Assembly: GCA_031255315.1 (NCBI GenBank)
Contig: JAIRSS010000105.1
Span: forward strand, 1-45,805
Source of the DNA: Spirochaetaceae bacterium
GTDB lineage: Bacteria > Spirochaetota > Spirochaetia > Treponematales > Breznakiellaceae
Length of the DNA: 45,805 bases
Direction of reading: 5' to 3'
Part shown: positions 25,598-32,831 of the stretch, piece by piece
Position numbering within the stretch: the first letter of the stretch is position 1
Layout of the letters: each line of letters starts with the position of its first letter
Translations under genes and position numbers: made by a program
Notes under the pieces: generated by a model
Databases searched by the model: none
Seen by the model: the letters and a program-made list of their open reading frames with translations, nothing else
What the model was told of the DNA's origin: nothing

Positions 25598-26171
25598 GTT
25601 GCGATTATCCCGGCTTGCGAGGGGCATCGTTTCCGCCGCGGCGCTGCTTGCCGTTTTAGCCGGCTGTGGGTCAGGCGGTTCCGGCGCGGCGGCCCAGCGC
25701 AACGCCGCCGGCACCCGCTCGATAGCGTCGCCGCGAACAGGCGGTCAGGATTCAGAGACGGCGGACGCCCTGTCCGGCGATGAAACACCCGCCCCGGATG
25801 GTGAGTCTGTTATAGAGATAAAAGAGAAGATGTTCATTGCCCAGACCAACGACGTCTACCTTAACCCGGAAGACTATATGGGAAAAATCATCAAGCTGGA
25901 GGGCCTCTTCAAATCCACGTCCGTGCCGGGGTACGACGCGTCCTACTGTTTCGTGATCCGCTACGGGCCCGGCTGCTGCGGCGACGACGGGAGCGCCGGG
26001 TTTGAGGTTGCCTGGGACGGGGATTCCCCTCAGTATCCCGAAGAGGATGCCTGGGTGGAAGCCGCGGGGGTGCTGAAATCCTACGAAGAAGACGGGTTCC
26101 CCTACTTGTATCTTTCCCTTTCTTCCCTTGAGGTAAAAGAGGAACGGGGGGCGGAGTTCGTCGCTCAATAA
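25578..26171 (+). CDS. Lipoprotein with DUF1980/YcgQ-like OB-type domain, linked to the metal transporter
   Basis: A 197-residue predicted lipoprotein. Signal segment ~16-30 ends in the lipobox L-A-G-C, followed by a Gly/Ala/Ser-rich linker to ~75. The folded part (~85-195) has Y-L-N-P-E-D-Y-M-G-K-I-I-K-L-E-G-L, then F-V-I-R-Y-G-P-G-C-C-G-D-D and W-V-E-A-A-G-V-L. This pattern, especially G-K-x-I...G and R...C-C-x-x-D, resembles the C-terminal domain of TIGR03943/DUF1980 proteins, which I recall as linked to zinc homeostasis. The family call is moderate. SD AAAAGGAG precedes ATG 25578 inside the end of znuB. It may handle metal for the transporter. Confidence 0.6.
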   Translation: MNTYRTKLRLSRLARGIVSAAALLAVLAGCGSGGSGAAAQRNAAGTRSIASPRTGGQDSETADALSGDETPAPDGESVIEIKEKMFIAQTNDVYLNPEDYMGKIIKLEGLFKSTSVPGYDASYCFVIRYGPGCCGDDGSAGFEVAWDGDSPQYPEEDAWVEAAGVLKSYEEDGFPYLYLSLSSLEVKEERGAEFVAQ

Positions 26172-26179
26172 AAAGAAAC

Positions 26180-26218
26180 GCAGGGGCGCCCCCGTCCGGG
26201 GAAAGCCCCCGCCCCTGC
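26180..26218 (-). terminator. Strong hairpin between the lipoprotein gene and tRNA-Thr
   Basis: Outer stem GCAGGGGC / GCCCCTGC (8 bp) with an inner C/G-rich hairpin. In the minus direction it is followed by GTTTCTTTTTATT, fitting termination of the tRNA-Thr transcript. It also blocks readthrough from the plus-strand lipoprotein gene, though without a plus-strand T-run. Confidence 0.65.
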
Positions 26219-26247
26219 TGGAATCCTGCATACACGAAAAAACATTC

Positions 26248-26320
26248 AGCCATCTTTCGGAATCGAACCGAAGACCTCATGATTACAAGTCAAGTGCTCT
26301 GCCAGCTGAGCTAAGATGGC
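26248..26320 (-). tRNA. tRNA-Thr (anticodon TGT)
   Basis: A 73-nt cloverleaf: acceptor GCCATCT/AGATGGC, D-stem GCTC/GAGC, anticodon loop CTTGTAA (anticodon TGT), T-stem TTCGG/CCGAA with loop TTCGATT, discriminator T. CCA is not encoded. The anticodon stem CTTGA/TCATG has one T-T mismatch. It reads threonine ACA and possibly other ACN codons. A promoter lies directly upstream. Confidence 0.96.
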
Positions 26321-26331
26321 GTATAGAGATA

Positions 26332-26361
26332 AGTGTATTAAAAGAACCGGGAGCAGGTCAA
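26332..26361 (-). promoter_or_regulatory. Promoter of tRNA-Thr
   Basis: TTGACC (26361-26356), 18-bp spacer, TACACT (26337-26332), 11 bp before the tRNA 5' end. Confidence 0.55.
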
Positions 26362-26540
26362 GGGGGCGCGCCGCCTCACGAAAAATATTGCCCAAATGGT
26401 GTAAGCCGTTATATTACAAGAAATTAGGTAAATGGCTAATTCCAAACAGGATAAAGAGTTACAAAGAGGGTGTAATGGCTGCCTGAAACCCTAACTAAGC
26501 GGATTTTAAGTCGGAATCGCTGTGCCGCACGTATGCCTTC

Positions 26541-26569
26541 TTGACTAAACTCCGGAACTGGGGTATAAA
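26541..26569 (+). promoter_or_regulatory. Promoter of the rpsF-ssb-rpsR operon
   Basis: TTGACT (26541-26546), 17-bp spacer, TATAAA (26564-26569), giving a ~55-nt leader. I see nothing else convincing in 26362-26540. Confidence 0.65.
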
Positions 26570-26582
26570 GAATTGCCTCTTT

Positions 26583-26610
26583 GTCCGTCTTTAAGGCGGG
26601 CCAATTTTTT
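26583..26610 (+). promoter_or_regulatory. Terminator-like hairpin in the rpsF leader
   Basis: An 8-bp stem GTCCGTCT/AGGCGGGC (two G-T pairs) with a TTA loop, then CAA and six T. It lies between the promoter and the rpsF SD. A second small stem, GTCC/GGAC (~26612-26626), can cover part of the SD GGAGG. This fits attenuation or feedback control by the S6:S18 complex, but the known motif was not verified. Confidence 0.45.
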
Positions 26611-26628
26611 AGTCCGTAAGGAGGACCT

Positions 26629-26910
26629 ATGCGTCAGTATGAGCTGACAGTTATCTTCCCTTTGGAAGATGACCTCTATCAGACAGGCCGGGAGCGTCTG
26701 CAAGCCGACTTGAATTCTAACGGGGTTGAGATCGAGAAGACCGATGAAACCGGCGACCGGGATCTGGCCTATGAGATCAAAAAACGCCGGAGAGGGCGGT
26801 ATGTCCTTTATACCATTAAAGTTGAACCGGAAAAAATCGCTGTTCTTGATCGGGTTTTCAAACTTAACGCAAATCTTCTTAAATACCTTTTCGTGAAGGT
26901 GGAACGATAG
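26629..26910 (+). CDS. rpsF: 30S ribosomal protein S6
   Basis: A 93-residue S6, starting M-R-Q-Y-E-L-T-V-I-F-P, with the RNA/S18-facing R-R-R-G-R-Y-V-L-Y-T-I-K-V and the final L-L-K-Y-L-F-V-K-V-E-R. It forms a heterodimer with S18 on the 16S platform; S18 is two genes downstream. Strong SD AAGGAGG. First gene of a cluster whose order (rpsF-ssb-rpsR-...-rplI-dnaB) is conserved in many bacteria. Confidence 0.97.
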   Translation: MRQYELTVIFPLEDDLYQTGRERLQADLNSNGVEIEKTDETGDRDLAYEIKKRRRGRYVLYTIKVEPEKIAVLDRVFKLNANLLKYLFVKVER

Positions 26911-26919
26911 GAGGAATCA

Positions 26920-27387
26920 ATGGCGGATATTAACCATGTCGTGCTGGTGGGGAGATTAACCCGGGACGCGGAACTTAAATATACCGCAGGGGGTCAGGCG
27001 GTATGCAAGTTCGCGGTCGCTATTAACCGCAGGCGCAAATCCGGCGATCAATGGGTGGATGAGGCGAATTTTTTCGATATCGTTCTTTGGGGAAGGCAGG
27101 GTGAGTCCCTGAACCAGTATCTGGTAAAAGGAAAACAGATAGGGATTGACGGCGAACTCCGGCAGGACCGGTGGGAGCAGGATGGTCAGAACCGCTCCAA
27201 AGTCGAGATCGTAGCGAATAACATCCAGCTTCTCGGCAGCGGGCCGGGCGGATCCACCAGCGGCGGCTATGGCCAAGGCGGGGGGGGATACCAGGAACGC
27301 CGGAATGAAGGCGGCGCGGAGCGGCCTCCCCGGGATGGAGGGCGGCCCGCGGGAGACGATGGTTTTTCCGATGATATTCCATTTTAA
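26920..27387 (+). CDS. ssb: Single-stranded DNA-binding protein
   Basis: A 155-residue SSB. The OB-fold spans ~1-108: N-H-V-V-L-V-G-R-L-T-R-D-A-E-L-K-Y, F-A-V-A-I-N-R, W-G-R-Q-G-E-S, then G-E-L-R-Q-D-R-W. A Gly/Arg/Tyr-rich linker leads to the acidic tip D-D-I-P-F, which docks partner proteins such as PriA, RecO and the polymerase chi subunit. SD AGGAGG, 9 bp after rpsF. It protects ssDNA at the fork with DnaB, encoded 2.2 kb downstream. Confidence 0.97.
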   Translation: MADINHVVLVGRLTRDAELKYTAGGQAVCKFAVAINRRRKSGDQWVDEANFFDIVLWGRQGESLNQYLVKGKQIGIDGELRQDRWEQDGQNRSKVEIVANNIQLLGSGPGGSTSGGYGQGGGGYQERRNEGGAERPPRDGGRPAGDDGFSDDIPF

Positions 27388-27460
27388 CCGGGGTAACCAA
27401 CGCGGCGTAATGCGGGAAGCGTGGTTTTAAACATGACGATTTTGAGAGTAAGGAGTACGT

Positions 27461-27787
27461 ATGTCTGATGAAAGACACGGAGAAAACGAGCACCCTCGGC
27501 AGGACAGGGGTGTAGAAACCCAAATGGATGGCCGGGACAGTGAAGACCGGGGCGGTCGCAGCGGTGGAAAAGGGAAGATTTTTTTCAAGAAGAAGGTCTG
27601 TAAATTTTGCACCCAGAAACTGAAGATTGACTACAAAGACGCGGACGTGCTGCGCCGGTTTATCACGGATCGGGGAAAAATTCTGCCCCGCAGGATTACA
27701 GGGACGTGCGCGAAACACCAGCGGGTCTTGGCCGAGGCTATTAAACGGGCCCGGATTATTGCCTTGCTTCCCTTCGTCGCCGAATAA
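27461..27787 (+). CDS. rpsR: 30S ribosomal protein S18 with charged N-terminal extension
   Basis: The last ~70 residues are S18: [43 protein letters not shown], then [13 protein letters not shown]. The first ~40 residues are an Asp/Arg/Gly-rich extension that makes it 108 residues instead of the usual ~75-90. The two Cys in C-K-F-C may bind zinc. SD AAGGAG. Partner of S6. Confidence 0.95.
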   Translation: MSDERHGENEHPRQDRGVETQMDGRDSEDRGGRSGGKGKIFFKKKVCKFCTQKLKIDYKDADVLRRFITDRGKILPRRITGTCAKHQRVLAEAIKRARIIALLPFVAE

Positions 27788-27803
27788 CCAAGAGCCGGTT
27801 CTC

Positions 27804-28844
27804 GTGATTTCCCGGCAGAGTTTTGCCATTCCATATATACCTGTCGTAACAGGCGCGGTTTTGTGTGTTTTATTATCGCGCTTTTGGTTCTTTGGTTTTT
27901 TGTATTTGCTGCCCCTGGGCGTCATGGCGGCGGGCTATGGTTTTAGGGCCGCGTGGGTTTGTCTGATTCTGGCGGTAATAGGGAATGGTGTTTGGTCGGC
28001 GGGAACGGCTGTTTTTTCCGCCTATCCCTGGGATCAAACAGCGGGGGGCCTTGTCCATTTCGCGGTGATTGCCGCGGTTTTTACGTGGGTGATGGCCCCT
28101 TCTTTTACGGACGCCTCCGAACCGGTGAAGAAGTATTCCCCGGCGCGTGTTCCGGGGGTGTACCGTTTTGTAGCCGCGTCGTGCGTTGTCGCCCTGTTGA
28201 TTTTGCCCGTAATAGCCTCCCTCCGCCAGAATACGGCTTTTAGCGGCTTTATCCGTACCCAGGCGGAAGCATTGTCGGCGTTGTATACCGCGTCCGCGGG
28301 AGCGGACGTGGTAAGGCAGTCCCTTTTGGAACAATATTTGACGCCGGATTTCATCGTGGAGACCCTCATATTTTCGGCTCTTCGCGGCGGGGTGACGGCA
28401 TCTTGTATGGTTTTCTTCTTTATTAATCGTCAGATCGCCCTGACGCTGGTGTGGGTTTTTCGCCGGATCAGGAGAGGGAGGGCCCTGGCGGACTTTCATG
28501 TTCCGCCGGTTTTCATCTGGGTCCTGTCTTTTTCCCTTCTTGCGGTTCTTGTAGGGAAGAAATGGGGAATATCGTTCTTGGAAATCATGGCGTGGAATGG
28601 TTTGGTTGTTTGCGGTATTCTGTATCTGGCTCAAGGCGGCGGAATCGTTGCGTACAGCATCACTCGTACGAATCTCCCGCCTTTTTTCCGGCTGGCATTG
28701 AACGTTTTCTTTGTTATGCTGATCTTTAGTCCTGGAATTAACGTGGTGCTTTTGGGAGGTTTGATCCTCCTCGGCATCGCAGAAAATTGGGCGCCCTTTC
28801 GGGCGCCGAAAATCAAAGGACCATCCTCTACTCCGGGGATGTGA
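27804..28844 (+). CDS. YybS-like (DUF2232) polytopic membrane protein
   Basis: About 346 residues with eight or so hydrophobic helices and almost no soluble domain. GTG 27804, 17 bp after rpsR, puts the first helix (VVTGAVLCVLLSRFWFF) near the N-terminus; longer frames run back into rpsR. In Bacillus the DUF2232 protein YybS lies at the same place, beside rplI and the replicative helicase gene. The size, topology, the late phrase N-G-L-V-V-C-G-I-L-Y-L-A-Q-G-G-G-I-V-A-Y and the short C-terminal tail fit that family. Its molecular role is unknown. Confidence 0.7.
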   Translation: MISRQSFAIPYIPVVTGAVLCVLLSRFWFFGFLYLLPLGVMAAGYGFRAAWVCLILAVIGNGVWSAGTAVFSAYPWDQTAGGLVHFAVIAAVFTWVMAPSFTDASEPVKKYSPARVPGVYRFVAASCVVALLILPVIASLRQNTAFSGFIRTQAEALSALYTASAGADVVRQSLLEQYLTPDFIVETLIFSALRGGVTASCMVFFFINRQIALTLVWVFRRIRRGRALADFHVPPVFIWVLSFSLLAVLVGKKWGISFLEIMAWNGLVVCGILYLAQGGGIVAYSITRTNLPPFFRLALNVFFVMLIFSPGINVVLLGGLILLGIAENWAPFRAPKIKGPSSTPGM

Positions 28845-28906
28845 ACTCGGCGAAGACGCGGGCGTCAAGTTCGGTTCAGAGTCCATACATACAAGGAGCT
28901 TGAAAC

Positions 28907-29536
28907 ATGAAAGTAATTTTGAACAAAGATTTGAACACCCTGGGAGAAGAAGGAGACGTCAAAGACGTCGCTAAAGGGTATGCCCGGAATTACCTTTTTC
29001 CCCGGGGCATAGCGTTGCCGTATACTGAAAAGAACATCAAAAAGTTTGAGTCCCGGCGGGAAGAAATCGAAGCCCGTAAGGCGGCGAAACGCCATGACGC
29101 TATGGGTCTGAAAGAGAGATTAGAAGCCTTGGAACTGGTTATCTCTATGCCGGCTGGGGCCAATGGAAAACTCTACGGCGCCGTTACCAGCCAGACGGTG
29201 GCGGACGAACTTACCCGGCAGGGTTTTCCCACGGAACGGAAACGAGTGGAATTGCCGGGCAACAGCTTTAAGAGTGTAGGCAAGTACAAGGTAACGGTTA
29301 AGCTCTACGAAAGCGCTTCCGCAGAGATTGGACTAACCGTAGAAGCCCAGGTTATCAAGGTAGAACCCCGGCGCCCCGCCCCGGTTCGAAAAGACCGGCA
29401 CCGCCGCGGGGAACAGGCTGAGGGGCAGGCGGTTGAGGCACCGGCGGTTGAAGCGCAGGCGGCGGAAGTTTCCGCCGGCGAAGAACCCTCTGTTGCAGGC
29501 GGCGTCCCCGCCGCAGAGACGCCGGATCAGGCGTAA
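28907..29536 (+). CDS. rplI: 50S ribosomal protein L9 with long Ala/Glu/Val-rich tail
   Basis: The first ~150 residues are a complete L9: M-K-V-I-L-N-K-D-L-N-T-L-G-E-E-G-D, A-K-G-Y-A-R-N-Y-L-F-P-R-G-I-A, a long connecting helix, and a C-domain with L-Y-G-A-V-T-S-Q and V-E-L-P. The last ~55 residues are a low-complexity tail with repeated V-E-A-x-A-V-E-A-Q, absent from ordinary L9 (~150 aa). SD AAGGAG. L9 reaches out from the L1 side of the ribosome and helps keep frame; the tail would extend from the surface. Confidence 0.96.
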   Translation: MKVILNKDLNTLGEEGDVKDVAKGYARNYLFPRGIALPYTEKNIKKFESRREEIEARKAAKRHDAMGLKERLEALELVISMPAGANGKLYGAVTSQTVADELTRQGFPTERKRVELPGNSFKSVGKYKVTVKLYESASAEIGLTVEAQVIKVEPRRPAPVRKDRHRRGEQAEGQAVEAPAVEAQAAEVSAGEEPSVAGGVPAAETPDQA

Positions 29537-29574
29537 CATTCGGAACGGAACGCGGGCGGTTCCTATAAGGGTTT

Positions 29575-30939
29575 ATGGCAGAGGGACTTAAAGACAAAAT
29601 ACCTCCTCATAATGAAGAAGCGGAAAAGGCGACGCTGGGGGCTATGCTTCTTGATGCGGACGCTGTTTCCGTCGCTATGCAATACCTCAAGCCCGGCGAT
29701 TTTTACGTGAACCGGAACCGCCGGGTTTTTGAGGCCGTCAGAACTCTCGCCGATCAGGGCTTGAAGGCGGATATTATCACCATAGTTGAGGAGCTGAGGA
29801 GAACCGGCGAACTTGACGGGGCGGGAGGGCCGGCCTATGTTGCGTCCCTGACCAATGTAGTGCCCACTACCGCCAACATTGATTATTACGCAAAAGTTGT
29901 TCAGGACTGTTCCCTCAAGCGTTCCCTAATACGGGTTTCCAACGAGGTTGTCGCAAAATCGTTCGATGAGTCCCAGGAATCCCGGGTTATTCTGGAGGAA
30001 ACCCAACAGCGGATTTTTGAGCTTACCGATTCGCGGCAAACCCTCACGTTTAAGAGCATTAAGGAAATCATCCCGCCGGTCATCAACATCATTGAAAGCC
30101 GGTATCATTCAAAAAGCCAATATACCGGCGTTCCTTCCGGGTTTGACGACCTGGATCAGTATACATCCGGTTTTCAGCCTTCGGAACTGATCATCATAGG
30201 CGCCCGGCCTTCTATCGGAAAGACCGCCCTGGCCCTGACGATGGCGACCAACATCGCGATACACCAGAAAGTTCCTACCGCGTTTTTCACGCTGGAAATG
30301 TCCGACGTGGCCCTGGTTCAGCGGCTCATTTCAGGGGAAGCGAACATCGAATCCAACTCCTTACGGCTCGGAAAACTGAAACCTTCGGAATTCTCGAATC
30401 TTCTGGACGCCGCGGGAAAAATCTACGAGGCGCCCCTGTATATCGTGGATATGCCGAACATGAAGCTCTTAGACCTTCGTTCCCAGGCCAGGCGGCTCCG
30501 ATCCCAGCAGAAAGTGGAAATCCTTTTTATTGATTATCTTACCCTTATCTCCTCGGAAAACTCGCAGATACCCCGGCATGAGCAGGTAGCCGAAATATCC
30601 CGCTCCCTCAAGAGCCTCGCCCGGGAACTGGGCATACCCATTGTGGCCCTTTCCCAAGTACGCCGGGAAGTGGAGGGTAAACGGGGTGGAGAACACGCCG
30701 GACGGCCCGGGTTGGCGGACCTTAGAGAATCAGGGTCTATAGAACAGGACGCGGACCTGGTGATTTTCCTGCACCGGGACCGGAAAATGGATCAAAACAA
30801 CGGCGAAGTGGAAATTGGGCCGGGAACGATACCGACGGAACTGATTATCGCCAAACAACGGAACGGGCCGGTTGGAATCGTTAATATTGTCTTCCACGCC
30901 AAATTCGCCAAATTCGCATCCAAAGCTAAAGATAATTGA
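29575..30939 (+). CDS. dnaB: Replicative DNA helicase DnaB
   Basis: A hexameric 5'-to-3' helicase of 454 residues. The N-terminal primase-interacting domain is P-P-H-N-E-E-A-E-K-A-T-L-G-A-M-L-L-D. The RecA-like motor has Walker A G-A-R-P-S-I-G-K-T-A-L-A-L (residues ~206-218), a Walker B in V-E-I-L-F-I-D-Y-L and the arginine-rich G-G-E-H-A-G-R-P-G-L-A-D-L-R-E-S-G-S-I-E-Q-D. There is no intein in the P-loop, a common insertion site. It follows rplI by 38 bp. Confidence 0.97.
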   Translation: MAEGLKDKIPPHNEEAEKATLGAMLLDADAVSVAMQYLKPGDFYVNRNRRVFEAVRTLADQGLKADIITIVEELRRTGELDGAGGPAYVASLTNVVPTTANIDYYAKVVQDCSLKRSLIRVSNEVVAKSFDESQESRVILEETQQRIFELTDSRQTLTFKSIKEIIPPVINIIESRYHSKSQYTGVPSGFDDLDQYTSGFQPSELIIIGARPSIGKTALALTMATNIAIHQKVPTAFFTLEMSDVALVQRLISGEANIESNSLRLGKLKPSEFSNLLDAAGKIYEAPLYIVDMPNMKLLDLRSQARRLRSQQKVEILFIDYLTLISSENSQIPRHEQVAEISRSLKSLARELGIPIVALSQVRREVEGKRGGEHAGRPGLADLRESGSIEQDADLVIFLHRDRKMDQNNGEVEIGPGTIPTELIIAKQRNGPVGIVNIVFHAKFAKFASKAKDN

Positions 30940-30955
30940 GGCTTTTCGAAAAGCC
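30940..30955. other. Perfect 16-bp palindrome after dnaB
   Basis: GGCTTTTCGAAAAGCC begins at the base after the dnaB stop. There is no T-run, so it is not a standard terminator. It may be a protein site or an mRNA end-protecting hairpin. Confidence 0.4.
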
Positions 30956-30975
30956 CCGATGAATTGGGAGAAAAT

Positions 30976-31272
30976 ATGGCGTTACTAGATACGTATGATT
31001 TTGAATTACTGAAAAACGAAGCGGAAACGATGGTTTTAGAAGAACTGGGCCGGCAGCTTGAATCTTTTGACGGGGAAATTTGTACCTGCAATGACTGCGT
31101 GGTGGATATGGCCGCCGTTGCCCTCAATACGGTAAAGCCCTATTATCGTTTTTCTCTGCTGGGAACCCTCTATGCGGCTCAAGCCATGAGCGATGAAGCC
31201 TACGCCAACAGCGTAAAAGAGGCGGTTTCAACCGCTATAGAAAAGGTTCGGAAGAATCCGTCCCACGATTAG
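30976..31272 (+). CDS. ComFB-like protein
   Basis: A 98-residue helical protein matching the late-competence ComFB domain: N-terminal Y-D-F-E-L-L-K-N-E-A-E, then the Cys motif C-T-C-N-D-C-V-V-D-M-A-A-V-A-L-N and P-Y-Y. The Cys residues probably bind zinc. In Bacillus ComFB lies in the competence comF operon, and cyanobacterial relatives bind cyclic dinucleotides, so a nucleotide-sensing role is possible here but not shown. ATG 30976 has GGGAG at 8-bp spacing. No competence genes are nearby. Confidence 0.75.
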   Translation: MALLDTYDFELLKNEAETMVLEELGRQLESFDGEICTCNDCVVDMAAVALNTVKPYYRFSLLGTLYAAQAMSDEAYANSVKEAVSTAIEKVRKNPSHD

Positions 31273-31367
31273 CCGGTGATTTTTCGTGTCCGGCGGCTGC
31301 GCGCTGGTTTGAAAACGCCCGCATTCAACACGGAAGAGCAACAAAATAGAAATAAGACGCCCGGCTA

Positions 31368-31396
31368 TTCACTAATCCGCTGTTTTCGAGTATGAT
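31368..31396 (+). promoter_or_regulatory. Promoter of hprK
   Basis: TTCACT (31368-31373), 17-bp spacer, TATGAT (31391-31396), only 7 bp before the ATG at 31403. A transcript from it would be nearly leaderless, and I see no good SD before hprK apart from GATGAGG. Confidence 0.4.
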
Positions 31397-31402
31397 GAGG
31401 CT

Positions 31403-32392
31403 ATGGCTGTAAAGCGGTTCACAGTCCTGGATCTCATTGATATAGACCTCAAGGAACATAATTCCCTTAATCTTCACTGTATAGGAGGCCGAAAAGGTCT
31501 GACGCGGAAAATTGGTATTCCGGATCTGAACCGGCCCGGACTGGCGCTGTCCGGGTTTTACGAGTCGTTTGCGTCCCATCGCATACAGCTTTTCGGACGC
31601 GGGGAGGCCGCCTACCTCAGGAAACTCGCCGGACAAGGAACGCTTGAGACCGTTAAGCAGATGTTTGCCTATTCCATCCCATGCTGTATTTTTACGCATA
31701 ACCTGATGCCGGACAAGGCGTTTTTTGAAGAAGCTGAAACCGCCCAGTGCCCCATACTCCAGACTGATCTCGGAACAGCGGAATTTTCTTCCCGGATCAT
31801 GCGCATCCTTTCGGACATCTTTGCGCCGCAAAAGAGCATACACGGGGTGCTGGTTGAGGTGTACGGCGTGGGAATTCTTATTTTGGGGGATTCCGGCGTG
31901 GGAAAGAGTGAAAACGCCCTGGAGCTTATAGAGCGGGGCCACCGGCTTGTGGCGGACGATGTGGTGGAAATCCGCTGCGTCAACGGCAATATCCTTATGG
32001 GCGCCGGGGCCAACAAGATTATCGGCCATCACATGGAAATACGGGGGCTGGGAATAATCAACATAACCCACCTGTTCGGAGTCGGGGCTATCCGGGACCG
32101 GAAGCAAATCCAACTCGTGGTGGTTCTGGAAGAATGGGATTCCAGGAAGAGTTACGACCGTTTGGGTATAGAAGAGAAGGTCATGGAGATACTGGGTGTC
32201 AGCATCCCAAAACTGGAAATTCCCGTCAAGCCCGGACGGAACATCCCTATCATCATAGAAACCGCGGCCATGAATGAGCGGCTTAAGAAAATGGGCTACA
32301 ATTCGGCCCGGGAATTTAACCGGAATATCCTTAAATGGATAGAAAGTGATACCGCCCGGTCGGTTTATTTTGGGCAGGAAGATATAATCTAA
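31403..32392 (+). CDS. hprK: HPr kinase/phosphorylase
   Basis: Phosphorylates Ser46 of HPr with ATP or PPi and also removes the phosphate. The 329-residue protein has an N-terminal regulatory domain (~1-130), the P-loop G-D-S-G-V-G-K-S (162-169) with following E-N-A-L-E-L-I-E-R-G-H-R-L-V-A-D-D, and the signature M-E-I-R-G-L-G-I-I-N-I with G-V-G-A-I-R-D-R-K. It lies ~100 bp upstream of its substrate gene ptsH and at the head of the ptsH-ntrY-ntrX cluster. The N-terminal 14 residues (MAVKRFTVLDLIDI) are typical. Confidence 0.96.
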   Translation: MAVKRFTVLDLIDIDLKEHNSLNLHCIGGRKGLTRKIGIPDLNRPGLALSGFYESFASHRIQLFGRGEAAYLRKLAGQGTLETVKQMFAYSIPCCIFTHNLMPDKAFFEEAETAQCPILQTDLGTAEFSSRIMRILSDIFAPQKSIHGVLVEVYGVGILILGDSGVGKSENALELIERGHRLVADDVVEIRCVNGNILMGAGANKIIGHHMEIRGLGIINITHLFGVGAIRDRKQIQLVVVLEEWDSRKSYDRLGIEEKVMEILGVSIPKLEIPVKPGRNIPIIIETAAMNERLKKMGYNSAREFNRNILKWIESDTARSVYFGQEDII

Positions 32393-32458
32393 CAGGAAGA
32401 TATGCGGGAAGATATAATCTGATAGGAAGATATATTAGGCAGATATATTATAGATGAG
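32373..32458 (+). repeat. A/T-rich imperfect tandem repeats between hprK and ptsH
   Basis: GGAAGATATAATCT occurs at the hprK 3' end and again ~32 bp on, followed by shorter GGAAGATATATTAG and GGCAGATATATTATA variants. The first copy includes the hprK stop. Slippage origin is likely; an mRNA role is possible. Confidence 0.6.
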
Positions 32459-32489
32459 AATTTCAGGATAAAATAAAAAGGAATCCGAT

Positions 32490-32756
32490 ATGACAGAACG
32501 ATTCGTTACCATCCAAAACCGCGCGGGCATACACGCCCGCCCGTCCGCGCTTCTGGTGCAGACCACGAAAGATTTTCAGTGCAACATATATCTTGAAAAA
32601 GACGGTGACCGGATCAATGGGAAGTCCATCATGGGCATCATCACCCTGGGGGCGGCTTATGGGATGGAAATCAAGATCATTACTGACGGCCCGGACGAGC
32701 AGGCGGCGGCGGACGTCTTGGTACGGTTGTTTAATTCCAAATTTGAAGAGGAATGA
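32490..32756 (+). CDS. ptsH: Phosphocarrier protein HPr
   Basis: An 88-residue HPr with both phosphorylation sites: His15 in A-G-I-H-A-R-P-S-A and Ser46 in N-G-K-S-I-M-G-I. Ser46 is the target of HprK, encoded just upstream. Known role: phosphate relay from Enzyme I in the PTS and, as HPr(Ser-P), regulation of carbon use. No Enzyme I or EII gene is in the window. Between it and ntrY is a 75-bp spacer with an 8-bp inverted repeat GGCGTCCC/GGGACGCC (32758-32765, 32815-32822). Confidence 0.96.
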   Translation: MTERFVTIQNRAGIHARPSALLVQTTKDFQCNIYLEKDGDRINGKSIMGIITLGAAYGMEIKIITDGPDEQAAADVLVRLFNSKFEEE

Positions 32757-32831
32757 CGGCGTCCCGCGGAAACGGCGTAACGCTGCGGTTGTACTGTTTC
32801 TAAGGGGACGCCCCGCTAAAATCAGGGAACT

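Noticed and set aside
26248..26320. tRNA-Thr as an integration site
   Set aside because: No integrase gene or duplicated tRNA 3' end is visible; both flanks hold ordinary genes.
27873..28886. 337-codon open frame antisense to the YybS-like gene
   Set aside because: The plus-strand frame has operon context, hydrophobic helices and conserved placement; the antisense product is low-complexity and polar.
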